Source: Candidatus Faeciplasma pullistercoris
GTDB lineage: Bacteria; Bacillota; Clostridia; Oscillospirales; Ruminococcaceae
Direction of reading: 5' to 3'
DNA length: 64,000 nucleotides
Assembly (NCBI GenBank): GCA_018715525.1
Contig: DVLL01000020.1
Coordinates: 1 to 64,000 of the forward strand
Below are positions 1 to 8,305 of this stretch, one piece after another. Made by a program: the position numbers and the translations under genes. Below the pieces are notes generated by a model. That model saw nothing but the letters and a program-made list of their open reading frames with translations, did no database searches and was not told where the DNA came from. Numbering within the stretch: position 1 is the first letter of the stretch; the number at the start of each line of letters is the position of its first letter.

Positions 1-932
1 CGAGCGAAATAGACGTTTCCTCCTTGGCAGAGCTGAGCGTCGACGGCAGCGGCAGCTTCAGCGTGCCCGCCGGAGAGCGCGTCACCACAGACGAGCTCGA
101 GTTCGAGGTAAATCCTCTTGAGGATTTGGCAATAACCATGGAGCTGGGCAGCGTGCCGTCTACACTCACCTGCCACACCGCCTCGAGATGCTCGACATGG
201 ATAGCCAAAGACACCGCAGCGGACGCCGCGGAATTTGTTAATTACGGCGAGATGACATCGTGGTACTTCATAACCGCGCTTGACGTCGTGGCAGGGAGCT
301 CGGACAGCGGCGTTATAGTATGCTTCGGCGATTCGCTGACAGACGGCGCGAGCGTAACGACTAACGGCTTCGCGCGCTATACCGACCAGCTCTCAAGGAG
401 ACTGCGCGAGGACGATGCGCTTAAAAATCTTGCCGTTGTCAACATGGGCATAGGCGCAACCGCCTTATACCGCTACGGCGGCGACATCGCCGGAACGGTG
501 AGAGCCAACAGGGATATCCTCGGAGTGCCGGGAGTAAAATATGTGGTTTTGTTCATGGGAGTAAACGACATAGGCGGCGCCGACACCGATATATCTTCTG
601 ATATCATAAGCCACTACAAGTCGATAATCGAGCGCTGCCACGAAAACGGCATAAAAATCTACGGCGCCACAATAACACCCTTCAAGGGCAACGGCTACTA
701 TTCCGAGCTGCATGAGCAGATACGCCTTGCCGTCAACGAGTTTGTCCTTTCGGAGGACTCCGGCTTTGACGGCTGCGTAGACCTTGCCTCGCTGATGTGC
801 GACCCCAGCGACCCGGAGAAGCTTGAGGACAGCTATGTTTCCGTCTGGAACGACTATCTTCACTTTAACGACAGCGGCTACTCGAGAGTTGGAGACGCGG
901 TATATGAGATGCTGGCCTCAGAGCTGTCATAA
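1..932 (+). CDS. SGNH/GDSL-family hydrolase (5' partial)
   Basis: Serine esterase of the SGNH fold, probably a carbohydrate or acyl esterase. The frame is open from base 3 and runs off the left edge. TTG at 24 is only the first in-frame start-like codon and has no ribosome site, so the true start lies outside the window. Block I (GDSLTDG, catalytic Ser) lies near base 330, block III (GVND) near 560, and the last block with the catalytic His (DYLHFND) near 855. About 100 residues before the GDSL block look like a beta-rich accessory domain, as in many plant-polysaccharide esterases. The substrate cannot be told from sequence. The carbohydrate-active genes elsewhere in the window fit an acetyl-xylan or similar esterase, which is inference. 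Confidence 0.85.
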   Translation, partial: SEIDVSSLAELSVDGSGSFSVPAGERVTTDELEFEVNPLEDLAITMELGSVPSTLTCHTASRCSTWIAKDTAADAAEFVNYGEMTSWYFITALDVVAGSSDSGVIVCFGDSLTDGASVTTNGFARYTDQLSRRLREDDALKNLAVVNMGIGATALYRYGGDIAGTVRANRDILGVPGVKYVVLFMGVNDIGGADTDISSDIISHYKSIIERCHENGIKIYGATITPFKGNGYYSELHEQIRLAVNEFVLSEDSGFDGCVDLASLMCDPSDPEKLEDSYVSVWNDYLHFNDSGYSRVGDAVYEMLASELS

Positions 933-1010
933 GCGGCTCTCGGCTTTGCTTCAGGGCTTGGCTGAAGGGAATATAACTTTTTAAATTTCGCGATATATCA
1001 GCAACAAATA

Positions 1011-1048
1011 AAAATCGTACCGACTTGATGCCGGTACGATTTTTTTCT
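1011..1048. terminator. bidirectional rho-independent terminator
   Basis: Perfect 12-bp stem (1011-1022 with 1032-1043) and a 9-nt loop. A T-run follows on the plus strand and an A-run precedes it. It sits between the convergent SGNH gene and the EF-G-like gene and can end both transcripts. Confidence 0.85.
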
Positions 1049-1071
1049 TTATGTTTTTGCTAAGACCGCAA

Positions 1072-3141
1072 TCAATCCTCGCTGACCTTGTACTTGGCGA
1101 CAATGTCGGCGGCAAGCATGGGAGGAACTGTGTCATAGCGAAGCTTTTCAAGCGTAAATTCGCCCATGCCTCTTGTAAGCTGGCGAACGGTGAGCGCAAA
1201 GTCGCTTACCTCGCTCTCAGGAACCTCTGCGGTGATTGTGGTAAGTCCCTTCTTGGCGGCAGGCGTCATTCCAAGGACTCTGCCTCTTCTCTTGTTGAGC
1301 TCGCCCATCATGTCTCCGGTGTTGGCGTCCGGGACGGTCACCTCAAGCATATCGATAGGCTCGAGCAAAACAGGGCTTGCCTGCTTCATGCCTTCCTTGA
1401 AGGCTATAGCCGCTGCGAGCTTAAAGGACATTTCAGACGAGTCTACCGGATGATAAGAGCCGTCTACGAGAGTAGCCTTGACTCCCACTACCGGGAAGCC
1501 CGCCAAGACGCCCTTCTTCATGCAGTCCTGAAGACCCTTCTCGACTGCGGGGAAGAAGTTGCGGGGAACCGCTCCGCCGAACACCCTTTCCTCGAATACC
1601 ATATCGTCGCTGTCGCATGGCTCGAACTCTATCCATACGTCTCCGTACTGACCGTGTCCGCCGGACTGCTTCTTGTGGCGTCCCTGAACCTTGACCTTCT
1701 TGCGTATCGTCTCCTTGTACGCTACCTTCGGCACGGAGGTTATAACATCCACTCCGAAGCCGGTCTTGAGCTTTGAAAGGGTGGACTCTATGTGCTGCTC
1801 GCCGAGACCTGAGAGTATCTGCTCAAAGGTGGTATCGTCCTGCCTGAACGAAAGCGACAGATCCTCCTCGAGAAGCCTTTGGATAGCTCCCGAGATCTTG
1901 GACTCGTCTCCCTGAGACTTCGCCTTGATGCAGACCGAGTAGCAGGGCTTCGGGAAGGAAAGCTTCGGGAAGGCTATAACTCTTGTCGGAGAGCAGATGG
2001 TATCGTTTGTGTTTACCGACATCTTGGTGGCTACAACAATGTCGCCGGCGGACGCGCTCTGGACCTCTACCTGCTTCTTGCCGATAAGATTTATCAGCTT
2101 ACCGACCTTTTCGGTGGAGCTGGTGGTGGCGTTGAGCACTTCCTTGTTGCTCTCAAGCACTCCGCTTATAACCTTGATGAAGGACATCTTTCCCACGAAC
2201 GGGTCGGCAACCGTCTTGAACACGAACGCCGAAAGCGGCTCGTCGGCGGTGCAATGGATATCCACCTCGTTGCCGGCGGCGTTTCTCGCCCTTATCACCT
2301 TCTGGTCGGCTGCGCAGGGAAGAAGCTTGGTTATCTGGTCGAGCAAAAGATCCACTCCGCTCAGGTCAGTAGAGGAAACGCAGGTGACGGGAGTTATCAG
2401 ACCGTTGATTATTCCGTTGTGGACGCCGTTTACAAGCTCCTCATGGGTAAACTTCTCGCCGTCGAGGAACTTCATCATGAGCTCCTCGTCAGTCTCCGCG
2501 ACAGCCTCGGACATAGCCTCAATAAGACCGTCTATACGGTAGGTAGGCTCCGGCTCTCCGGCGTCGATAAGCTCTCCCTTGGGTCCGTACTTGTAATTCT
2601 TCATCGCGAGAAGATCGTAGTAGGATACTATCTTGCTGTCCTTTATGAGCGGAACGACCACCGGGCAGACGGAAGAACCGAACTCGGTCTTGAGCTTGGT
2701 CAGAACATTTGAGAAGTTGGCGTTCTCATCGTCTATCTTTGTGACGACGAACATGTGCGGGGCCTTATGCTCCGCGGCGCAGTCGTAGGCCTTCTTCGTT
2801 CCCACATGTATGCCAGACTTAGCCGATACCGTTATCAGCACGCAGTCGGCAGCGTACACGCCCTCGATCATTCCTCCGGCGTAGTCGAACAGTCCGGGCG
2901 TATCAAGGATGTTTACCTTGTAGCCGTCTCTCTCGTAATATGAAAGAGAAGTGTAAATAGAACACTTCTTGGCAATTTCAATCGGCGTGTAGTCGGAAAC
3001 GGTGTTGCCGTCTACTGTCTTTCCCAAACGGTCGGTGACGCCCGCCTTATACAGCAGCGCCTCGCAAAGTGAAGTCTTTCCAGAACCGGAATGGCCGGCG
3101 ATAGTTATGTTTTTAATGTGATGGCTGTCGTAGTTTTTCAA
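1072..3141 (-). CDS. elongation factor G-like GTPase (EF-G paralogue)
   Basis: Translational GTPase of the EF-G family, 689 residues. The P-loop GHSGSGKT is at residues 16-23, DTPG at 80-83 and the TKID guanine-specificity motif near 135. They are followed by domain II, a domain IV with the GHGQYGDV stretch, and the C-terminal EF-G fold. The divergent P-loop (HSGSGKT rather than the AHIDAGKTT type) and single-gene context mark it as the second EF-G class found in Firmicutes, not the str-operon fusA. The start is TTG at 3139-3141, preceded by GGAGAG. It has its own promoter and a leader of about 150 nt. The role of such paralogues is unsettled, so I give no symbol. Confidence 0.88.
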   Translation of the reverse strand: MKNYDSHHIKNITIAGHSGSGKTSLCEALLYKAGVTDRLGKTVDGNTVSDYTPIEIAKKCSIYTSLSYYERDGYKVNILDTPGLFDYAGGMIEGVYAADCVLITVSAKSGIHVGTKKAYDCAAEHKAPHMFVVTKIDDENANFSNVLTKLKTEFGSSVCPVVVPLIKDSKIVSYYDLLAMKNYKYGPKGELIDAGEPEPTYRIDGLIEAMSEAVAETDEELMMKFLDGEKFTHEELVNGVHNGIINGLITPVTCVSSTDLSGVDLLLDQITKLLPCAADQKVIRARNAAGNEVDIHCTADEPLSAFVFKTVADPFVGKMSFIKVISGVLESNKEVLNATTSSTEKVGKLINLIGKKQVEVQSASAGDIVVATKMSVNTNDTICSPTRVIAFPKLSFPKPCYSVCIKAKSQGDESKISGAIQRLLEEDLSLSFRQDDTTFEQILSGLGEQHIESTLSKLKTGFGVDVITSVPKVAYKETIRKKVKVQGRHKKQSGGHGQYGDVWIEFEPCDSDDMVFEERVFGGAVPRNFFPAVEKGLQDCMKKGVLAGFPVVGVKATLVDGSYHPVDSSEMSFKLAAAIAFKEGMKQASPVLLEPIDMLEVTVPDANTGDMMGELNKRRGRVLGMTPAAKKGLTTITAEVPESEVSDFALTVRQLTRGMGEFTLEKLRYDTVPPMLAADIVAKYKVSED

Positions 3142-3294
3142 GTAAATCTCTCCATTCGGGTTAGCTTATTCCTCTGTACTTTTCGTATCGTACTGGTTTA
3201 CACCTGTTGTTATACTTTTTGTACACCGGTGGCAGCTGTTATTTTGTCCGTTAAATTTATTTGTCTATTTGCAATAAAGTTAACGCTACAGTCA

Positions 3295-3323
3295 ATTATA
3301 TATTATTTTTATCCATAATACAA
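3295..3323 (-). promoter_or_regulatory. promoter of the EF-G-like gene
   Basis: On the minus strand TTGTAT (3318-3323), a 17-bp spacer and TATAAT (3295-3300). It implies an untranslated leader of about 150 nt before the TTG start at 3141. I see no clear riboswitch in that leader. Confidence 0.6.
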
Positions 3324-3428
3324 TACCAAAAATGCAACGAAGTTTTTATGCAATATACATAAAACACAACCCTGCCCGTCCGCCGCTTCCGGCAAACAGG
3401 CAGAGCAATATTTCAATATCGGAAAAGA

Positions 3429-4769
3429 TTATATCGTAAGAGTGCTGTCCGGCATCTCAAGGAGTATCAGTATATCCTCCTCCTCGCCGGTCTCGCAGTT
3501 GACATATACCAGCACGGTGCGCTCGTCCTGAGTCTTGCACTCGAACTCCCAGCAGTAGGTCTCGTCGACGCTGTCTGTGGGAATAATGGCAAGCGAGGAT
3601 TTTACCACTTCAAGCGCCGGAGACAGCTTCTCCTGACACTCCTGCACGCTTAAAGTAGGCTCCGCAGGGTCTCTCTCATAGTGGTTGACTATATACCCTC
3701 TCGCGTCAAAGCCGAGTATCTCTCCGTTGTCCAGAGCCACCGAGACCTTTATCAGATCGGTGTAGCAGGTCACGTCGCCCGCCTCATAGGCATAGTTGAT
3801 GGTAGTGACATTGTTGTAGGTTTCATAATATGTCTTTTCCATGTTCTTTATTCCTAAGCTCTCAAGATAGCTTGTAGCATAGGATTCCGCCTTCTCGGGC
3901 GTGATCTTCTTTGTGGACGGCTCCCTTGAGCGGAGCATATAGCTGATGAAGCCGCCTTTTTTGGTGACGGCGACATTCAAGCCGTCGGCGTAAAAGCAAT
4001 ATGAGGGCATCTTGCCGTCCTCACCGGTTTGGCAGTCGTGAAGCTCCCAGTCCTCAAGGTGGCAGTACGCCGCAGCCTTTTTGACCGCCTCATCACGGGT
4101 GACCTCCGGGGCGTTTTCCGTAAGGCGGGGCTCTCGCTCAAGGATATGGTCTGAGAACGGACCGTCGTATATAAGCTTCGGGGTATTCTCAAAGCCCTCC
4201 TCCATTCCGGAAAAGCCCTCTGTTATAAACGAGTCGGAGCTGTTTTCAAGCTCCTTGAACAGCTCGGAGATGGTTTTGTCGTTTGAGGAGAATCTCGACC
4301 TGAGCTGCCATAGCTGCTTTGACAGGTTCTCGGCATTCTCGCAAAGAGCCTGCATGTTTGAATAGTCCTCATACTCCGGAGTCCCGCCCATCGCCGCCTG
4401 CTCCGCAAGAGAATAGGCGTAGTTGCCTATCTGTGAGAAAAACTTCTCCGTCTTTTCAAGATTGATATTCGACACGGGAAGCTTTGTCAGGGCGGTCTTT
4501 GCGGTGTTTGCCTCGGATATAAGCTCGCTCGAGAGCCTTGCCATCATGGTGGGAGTAGCCGCGTACAGACCCTTTGAAAGCGTGGAGGAAAGCTTATCGG
4601 CGCTTGAGGCAAGCTCGTCCACCGCCTGCATGTAGCCGTACTCTATCTGCCGCTCGGCTTCTCTGAGCCTTCTCATATAGATCAAATCGGCAGCCCCGAG
4701 GACAGCTATTATAGCGAGCGAAAAGGACACCAGCCTTGCAATAGCCCGCCGTGAAATTACCGTTTTCAT
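3429..4769 (-). CDS. ypeB: germination protein YpeB
   Basis: Spore protein of 446 residues, close to the 450 of Bacillus subtilis YpeB. In Bacillus, YpeB is needed for the cortex-lytic enzyme SleB to be stable and localised in the spore. There is an N-terminal membrane segment at about residues 10-28, then a helical region with the family stretch YAYSLAEQAAMGG, then repeated PepSY-like domains in the C-terminal half. The start is ATG with AGAAAGGCAGG upstream. In bacilli ypeB follows sleB, but here no sleB is adjacent on either side. The family assignment is firm and the spore role is taken from the family. Confidence 0.88.
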   Translation of the reverse strand: MKTVISRRAIARLVSFSLAIIAVLGAADLIYMRRLREAERQIEYGYMQAVDELASSADKLSSTLSKGLYAATPTMMARLSSELISEANTAKTALTKLPVSNINLEKTEKFFSQIGNYAYSLAEQAAMGGTPEYEDYSNMQALCENAENLSKQLWQLRSRFSSNDKTISELFKELENSSDSFITEGFSGMEEGFENTPKLIYDGPFSDHILEREPRLTENAPEVTRDEAVKKAAAYCHLEDWELHDCQTGEDGKMPSYCFYADGLNVAVTKKGGFISYMLRSREPSTKKITPEKAESYATSYLESLGIKNMEKTYYETYNNVTTINYAYEAGDVTCYTDLIKVSVALDNGEILGFDARGYIVNHYERDPAEPTLSVQECQEKLSPALEVVKSSLAIIPTDSVDETYCWEFECKTQDERTVLVYVNCETGEEEDILILLEMPDSTLTI

Positions 4770-4814
4770 TTTGTTTACCTGCCTTTCTTAATTAGACATA
4801 AATATTGTTTCTCT

Positions 4815-4839
4815 TTTTTCATGGATAAACCATGAAAAA
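4815..4839. promoter_or_regulatory. perfect inverted repeat between ypeB and fba
   Basis: Arms TTTTTCATGG (4815-4824) and CCATGAAAAA (4830-4839) around a 5-nt centre. It lies about 45 bp upstream of the ypeB start and about 80 bp upstream of the fba -35 box. It lies upstream of both divergent genes, so a terminator role is unlikely and an operator is possible. Confidence 0.45.
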
Positions 4840-4917
4840 TACTTCCAAATAAAGAAATCTCGGAATTTCAGACGATGACGAACGGCAAATAAATTTAAGA
4901 TAAACTCAATTTTCTAT

Positions 4918-4946
4918 TTGCATTTTTTGCAGATATGGTATATAAT
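4918..4946 (+). promoter_or_regulatory. fba promoter
   Basis: TTGCAT (4918-4923), 17-bp spacer, TATAAT (4941-4946). GGAGGT at 4987-4992 is the ribosome site. Confidence 0.75.
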
Positions 4947-4999
4947 AGACTTGCATGCTATGAATTAGCGATAATTTTACATAATCGGAGGTAGTAACA

Positions 5000-5863
5000 A
5001 TGCTCGTATCTGCAAAGGAAATGCTCAACAAGGCTCGCGACGGCCACTATGCTGTCGGTCAGTTCAACATCAACAATCTGGAGTGGACAAAGGCAATTCT
5101 TCAGACTGCTCAGGAGCTCAGCGCTCCCGTAATTCTCGGTGTATCCGAGGGCGCAGGAAAGTATATGTGCGGCTATACCACCATCGTCGGAATGGTAAAG
5201 GGAATGATCGATAACCTCGGAATCACCGTTCCGGTAGCTCTTCACCTTGACCACGGTACATTTGAGGCTGCGAAGGCCTGCATCAACGCCGGCTTCAGCT
5301 CTATCATGTTCGACGGCTCTCACTATCCCATTGAGGAAAACATCAAGCTCACCACCGCTCTTGTAAACACCTGCGACATTCTCGGAATTTCTCTCGAGGC
5401 TGAGGTCGGTGCAATCGGCGGCGAGGAGGACGGCGTTATCGGAATGGGCGAGTGCGCCGATCCCAAGGAGTGCAAGCAGATCGCAGATCTCGGAGTTACG
5501 ATGCTTGCTGCCGGTATAGGCAACATCCACGGCAAGTACCCCGCTAACTGGCCTGGTCTGCGCTTTGACGTCCTCGCTGATATCAAGGCTGCCGTCGGCG
5601 ATATGCCCCTTGTTCTCCACGGCGGAACAGGCATCCCTGAGGATATGATCAAGAAGGCTATTTCTCTCGGCGTCGCAAAGATCAACGTCAACACCGAGTG
5701 CCAGATCGCATTCACCGCTGCCGTAAGAGGTTATATCGAGGCCGGCAAGGATCTTTCCGGCAAGGGCTTCGACCCCAGAAAGGTTCTCGCTCCCGGCGTA
5801 GACGCCATCAAGGCCACAGTCAAGGAGAAGATGGAGATCTTCGGCTGCATAGGCAAGGCATAA
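5000..5863 (+). CDS. fba: class II fructose-bisphosphate aldolase
   Basis: Glycolytic and gluconeogenic enzyme that splits fructose-1,6-bisphosphate into glyceraldehyde-3-phosphate and dihydroxyacetone phosphate, in the cytosol. The 287 residues match the class II zinc-dependent family. Asp84-His85 in LHLDHG are the catalytic acid and first zinc ligand, further zinc histidines lie in GNIHGKYP (about residue 180) and VLHGGTG (about 208), and INVNTE binds phosphate. The start is ATG with an excellent GGAGGT. It is a single-gene unit with its own strong promoter and terminator, as expected for a highly expressed gene. Confidence 0.96.
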   Translation: MLVSAKEMLNKARDGHYAVGQFNINNLEWTKAILQTAQELSAPVILGVSEGAGKYMCGYTTIVGMVKGMIDNLGITVPVALHLDHGTFEAAKACINAGFSSIMFDGSHYPIEENIKLTTALVNTCDILGISLEAEVGAIGGEEDGVIGMGECADPKECKQIADLGVTMLAAGIGNIHGKYPANWPGLRFDVLADIKAAVGDMPLVLHGGTGIPEDMIKKAISLGVAKINVNTECQIAFTAAVRGYIEAGKDLSGKGFDPRKVLAPGVDAIKATVKEKMEIFGCIGKA

Positions 5864-5901
5864 GGCATAAGGCATAATAGGTTACGCCCCTAAAAAAGCA
5901 T

Positions 5902-5948
5902 AAAAAACGCAGACTCTCTGGTCTATACCCTGAGAGTCTGCTTTTTCT
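5902..5948. terminator. bidirectional terminator after fba
   Basis: 10-bp stem GCAGACTCTC/GAGAGTCTGC (5909-5918 with 5932-5941), flanked by an A-run on the left and T-run on the right. It lies between fba and the convergent thioesterase gene. Confidence 0.85.
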
Positions 5949-5977
5949 CTGCCGTTCGCTAAATCGCGGATACGGTC

Positions 5978-6415
5978 TTATTCTTCATTATTTTTTCCTT
6001 TGCCCTGAGCGGCGGCATATTCTCGCATCGCCCTGTCGTACTCGGGCAGCTTTTTCCTTAGAGACGCCACCCTGCCGTCGCTTAGGAAGCAATGCCTTGA
6101 CTCCGCGCGGGTGCAAAGCGCGCCGGTATCCCTGCTTACAAATTCATATGAGAAAATCAGCTCCACACCGGTATACTTTTTGACATATACTGATATATCG
6201 ACAGTTTCGTCAAACCTGACCGGGTTCTTGTACTCGACCGAAAGCGAAACCACCGGAGACACTATTCCCCCCGCCTCGATTTTTGCGTAGCCCGCGCCTA
6301 TGCTCTCCAAGAACTCGGTTCTTGACTCCTCCATCCACTTTACATAGTTTGAGTGGTGGACTACTCCCATCTGATCTGTCTCGTGATATCTTGCCTTCCT
6401 CTGATAGCTGAACAT
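5978..6415 (-). CDS. acyl-CoA thioesterase, YbgC/FadM type (hotdog fold)
   Basis: Small cytosolic hotdog-fold thioesterase of 145 residues. The 4-hydroxybenzoyl-CoA thioesterase-type motif YHETDQMGVVHHSNYVKWMEE spans about residues 9-29, and Asp14 is the usual catalytic residue of the family. The acyl-CoA substrate cannot be deduced. The start is ATG after GGGAGA. It is a single-gene unit with its own promoter, divergent from the MATE exporter. Confidence 0.9.
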   Translation of the reverse strand: MFSYQRKARYHETDQMGVVHHSNYVKWMEESRTEFLESIGAGYAKIEAGGIVSPVVSLSVEYKNPVRFDETVDISVYVKKYTGVELIFSYEFVSRDTGALCTRAESRHCFLSDGRVASLRKKLPEYDRAMREYAAAQGKGKNNEE

Positions 6416-6450
6416 CCTAACATCTCCCGTCTATTCTGTCCGTCAGGAGA

Positions 6451-6479
6451 AGTATAAAACTTATATAACGGCAAGTCAA
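6451..6479 (-). promoter_or_regulatory. promoter of the thioesterase gene
   Basis: Minus strand TTGACT (6474-6479), 17-bp spacer, TATACT (6451-6456). Confidence 0.7.
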
Positions 6480-6519
6480 TCGCAAGATAATATTTGTTTT
6501 CAAAAATATTGAAAAAGAG

Positions 6520-6548
6520 TTGAAATGAAATAACCGCCATAGTATTAT
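6520..6548 (+). promoter_or_regulatory. promoter of the MATE exporter
   Basis: TTGAAA (6520-6525), 17-bp spacer, TATTAT (6543-6548). Confidence 0.65.
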
Positions 6549-6606
6549 AAATATAGCTTAACATGGATTTAATATAAAATTAAGTGTAATTTGAGAGGTA
6601 ACCAAG

Positions 6607-8019
6607 TTGTTCGGTAAGACAAGAAGATTCGGCTCGGGCACCGTTGACATGACGACGGGGGCTCTTCTGCCCAAAATAGTTAAATTCACTATACCCCTTA
6701 TGATAATGGGAATGCTTCAGCTTTTGTACAACGCGGCGGATATCATAGTCGTTGGCAGATGGGGAAGCGACGCGTCCCTTGCGGCGGTAAGCTCCACCGG
6801 CGCCCTGATAAACCTTATCGTCAACGTCTTCATGGGCCTGTCGGTAGGAACGAGCGTTGTCGTCGCGCAGCACTTCGGAGCCGGAAGAATGAAGGATGTG
6901 AGCGAGACGGTTCACACCTCGGTGGCGATGGCCGTGGTATGCGGAATAGTGGTCGGCATACTCGGATTCTTATCCGCCAAGACCATGCTCGAGTGGATGG
7001 ACTCGCCTGAGAATGTAATAGACCTGTCCGCGCTGTATGTAAAGATATACTTTATCGGTATGCCCTTTAACATGCTTTATAACTTCGGCGCGGCGGTTCT
7101 TCGAGCAGTCGGAGACAACAAGCGCCCGCTTTACTATCTCACCATATCAGGTATAGTAAATGTCGCGCTGAACCTGCTGTTTGTTCTCGTTTTCCATATG
7201 GATGTCGCCGGCGTGGCTCTTGCCACAATCATCTCACAGCTAATATCCGCAATACTCATCACCGCAAGCCTTATGCACTCCGAAAGCGCCATAAAGCTGC
7301 ACCTGAAAAAGATAAGGATACATAAGGATAAGCTTATAAACATAGTCTCAGTCGGACTTCCCGCCGGAATACAGGGCTCGATATTCTCGATATCAAACGT
7401 CCTGATACAGTCGTCGGTAAACTTCTTCGGCGACGCGGCTATGGGCGGCAGCGGCGCCGGAGCGAACATCGAGGGCTTTATCTACACCGCGATGAACTCG
7501 GTATATCAGGCGGCGATAACCTTTACCGGTCAGAATTTCGGCGCAAAGCAGTACCGCAGGATCAAGACGATAGCCTACGAATGCATGGCGCTTGTCGTCG
7601 TTGTCGGAGTCGTTACGGGATATATCACCAAGCTGTTTGACAACCAGCTCCTGTCTATCTACACCGACAACCCCACAGAAATAGAGTTCGGAGTAACAAG
7701 AATGACGATAATACTTATCACCTACTTCCTCGACGGAACAATGGACGTCATGGTGGGTATGCTCAGGGGCATAGGGCATTCTATCCTGCCGACCATAATG
7801 ACGATAGCCTTTGTCTGCGGCTTCAGGATAATATGGATATACACCTATTTCGCGCAGTACAAGATATCGGTGGACTACGACCCGGTCAAGTCTCTCAGGG
7901 TGCTGTTTTTGTCCTACCCCATCTCATGGATCATGGCGACTATAGCGCATACGATATGCTTCCTGATAATCTTCGGCAGGATATGCAAAAAGGCGAGAGC
8001 CGCCGGAGAGTATCGTTAA
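6607..8019 (+). CDS. MATE family efflux transporter
   Basis: Inner-membrane multidrug/toxin exporter driven by Na+ or H+, 470 residues with about twelve hydrophobic segments. The early stretch KFTIPLMIMGMLQLLYNAAD and the later LFVLVFHMDVAGVALATIISQ are typical of MatE repeats. The start is TTG at 6607, with GAGAGG eight bases upstream. It stands alone with its own promoter. The substrate cannot be inferred. The gene belongs to the NorM/DinF-like class common in Clostridia. Confidence 0.93.
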   Translation: MFGKTRRFGSGTVDMTTGALLPKIVKFTIPLMIMGMLQLLYNAADIIVVGRWGSDASLAAVSSTGALINLIVNVFMGLSVGTSVVVAQHFGAGRMKDVSETVHTSVAMAVVCGIVVGILGFLSAKTMLEWMDSPENVIDLSALYVKIYFIGMPFNMLYNFGAAVLRAVGDNKRPLYYLTISGIVNVALNLLFVLVFHMDVAGVALATIISQLISAILITASLMHSESAIKLHLKKIRIHKDKLINIVSVGLPAGIQGSIFSISNVLIQSSVNFFGDAAMGGSGAGANIEGFIYTAMNSVYQAAITFTGQNFGAKQYRRIKTIAYECMALVVVVGVVTGYITKLFDNQLLSIYTDNPTEIEFGVTRMTIILITYFLDGTMDVMVGMLRGIGHSILPTIMTIAFVCGFRIIWIYTYFAQYKISVDYDPVKSLRVLFLSYPISWIMATIAHTICFLIIFGRICKKARAAGEYR

Positions 8020-8136
8020 GCCGTCAATATAAAAACCAAACCGGTTTCCCGCACGGAGCTTTCTCAGGACAGCTTCGAGCGGGAGCCGGATTTTTGCGCT
8101 TGGCGGCGAAATTATTGACTCTTTTTCATTTTATCA

Positions 8137-8165
8137 TTGACTTTACCGCATTTTTATGGTAATCT
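8137..8165 (+). promoter_or_regulatory. promoter of the duplicated-module secreted protein
   Basis: TTGACT (8137-8142), 17-bp spacer, TAATCT (8160-8165), with an extended TGG before the -10. A second TTGACT at 8115-8120 has no good partner. The leader to the ATG at 8306 is about 135 nt. Confidence 0.6.
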
Positions 8166-8305
8166 GTAAATGTAAGGAAGCACTTATAAATTCATGCACG
8201 GAATCCAGCCGCCGGATGCGGTTAATGGTATTTTGCCACGGAAGCAGCCCGCGCGGCAAGTACATAGATAAAGACAAAATAAAGGGAAAAGAGGAGGAAC
8301 GGATC

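Noticed and set aside
1051..2712. Plus-strand open frames inside the EF-G-like gene
   Set aside because: They are shadows of a GC-rich coding strand, lack ribosome sites and match no family.
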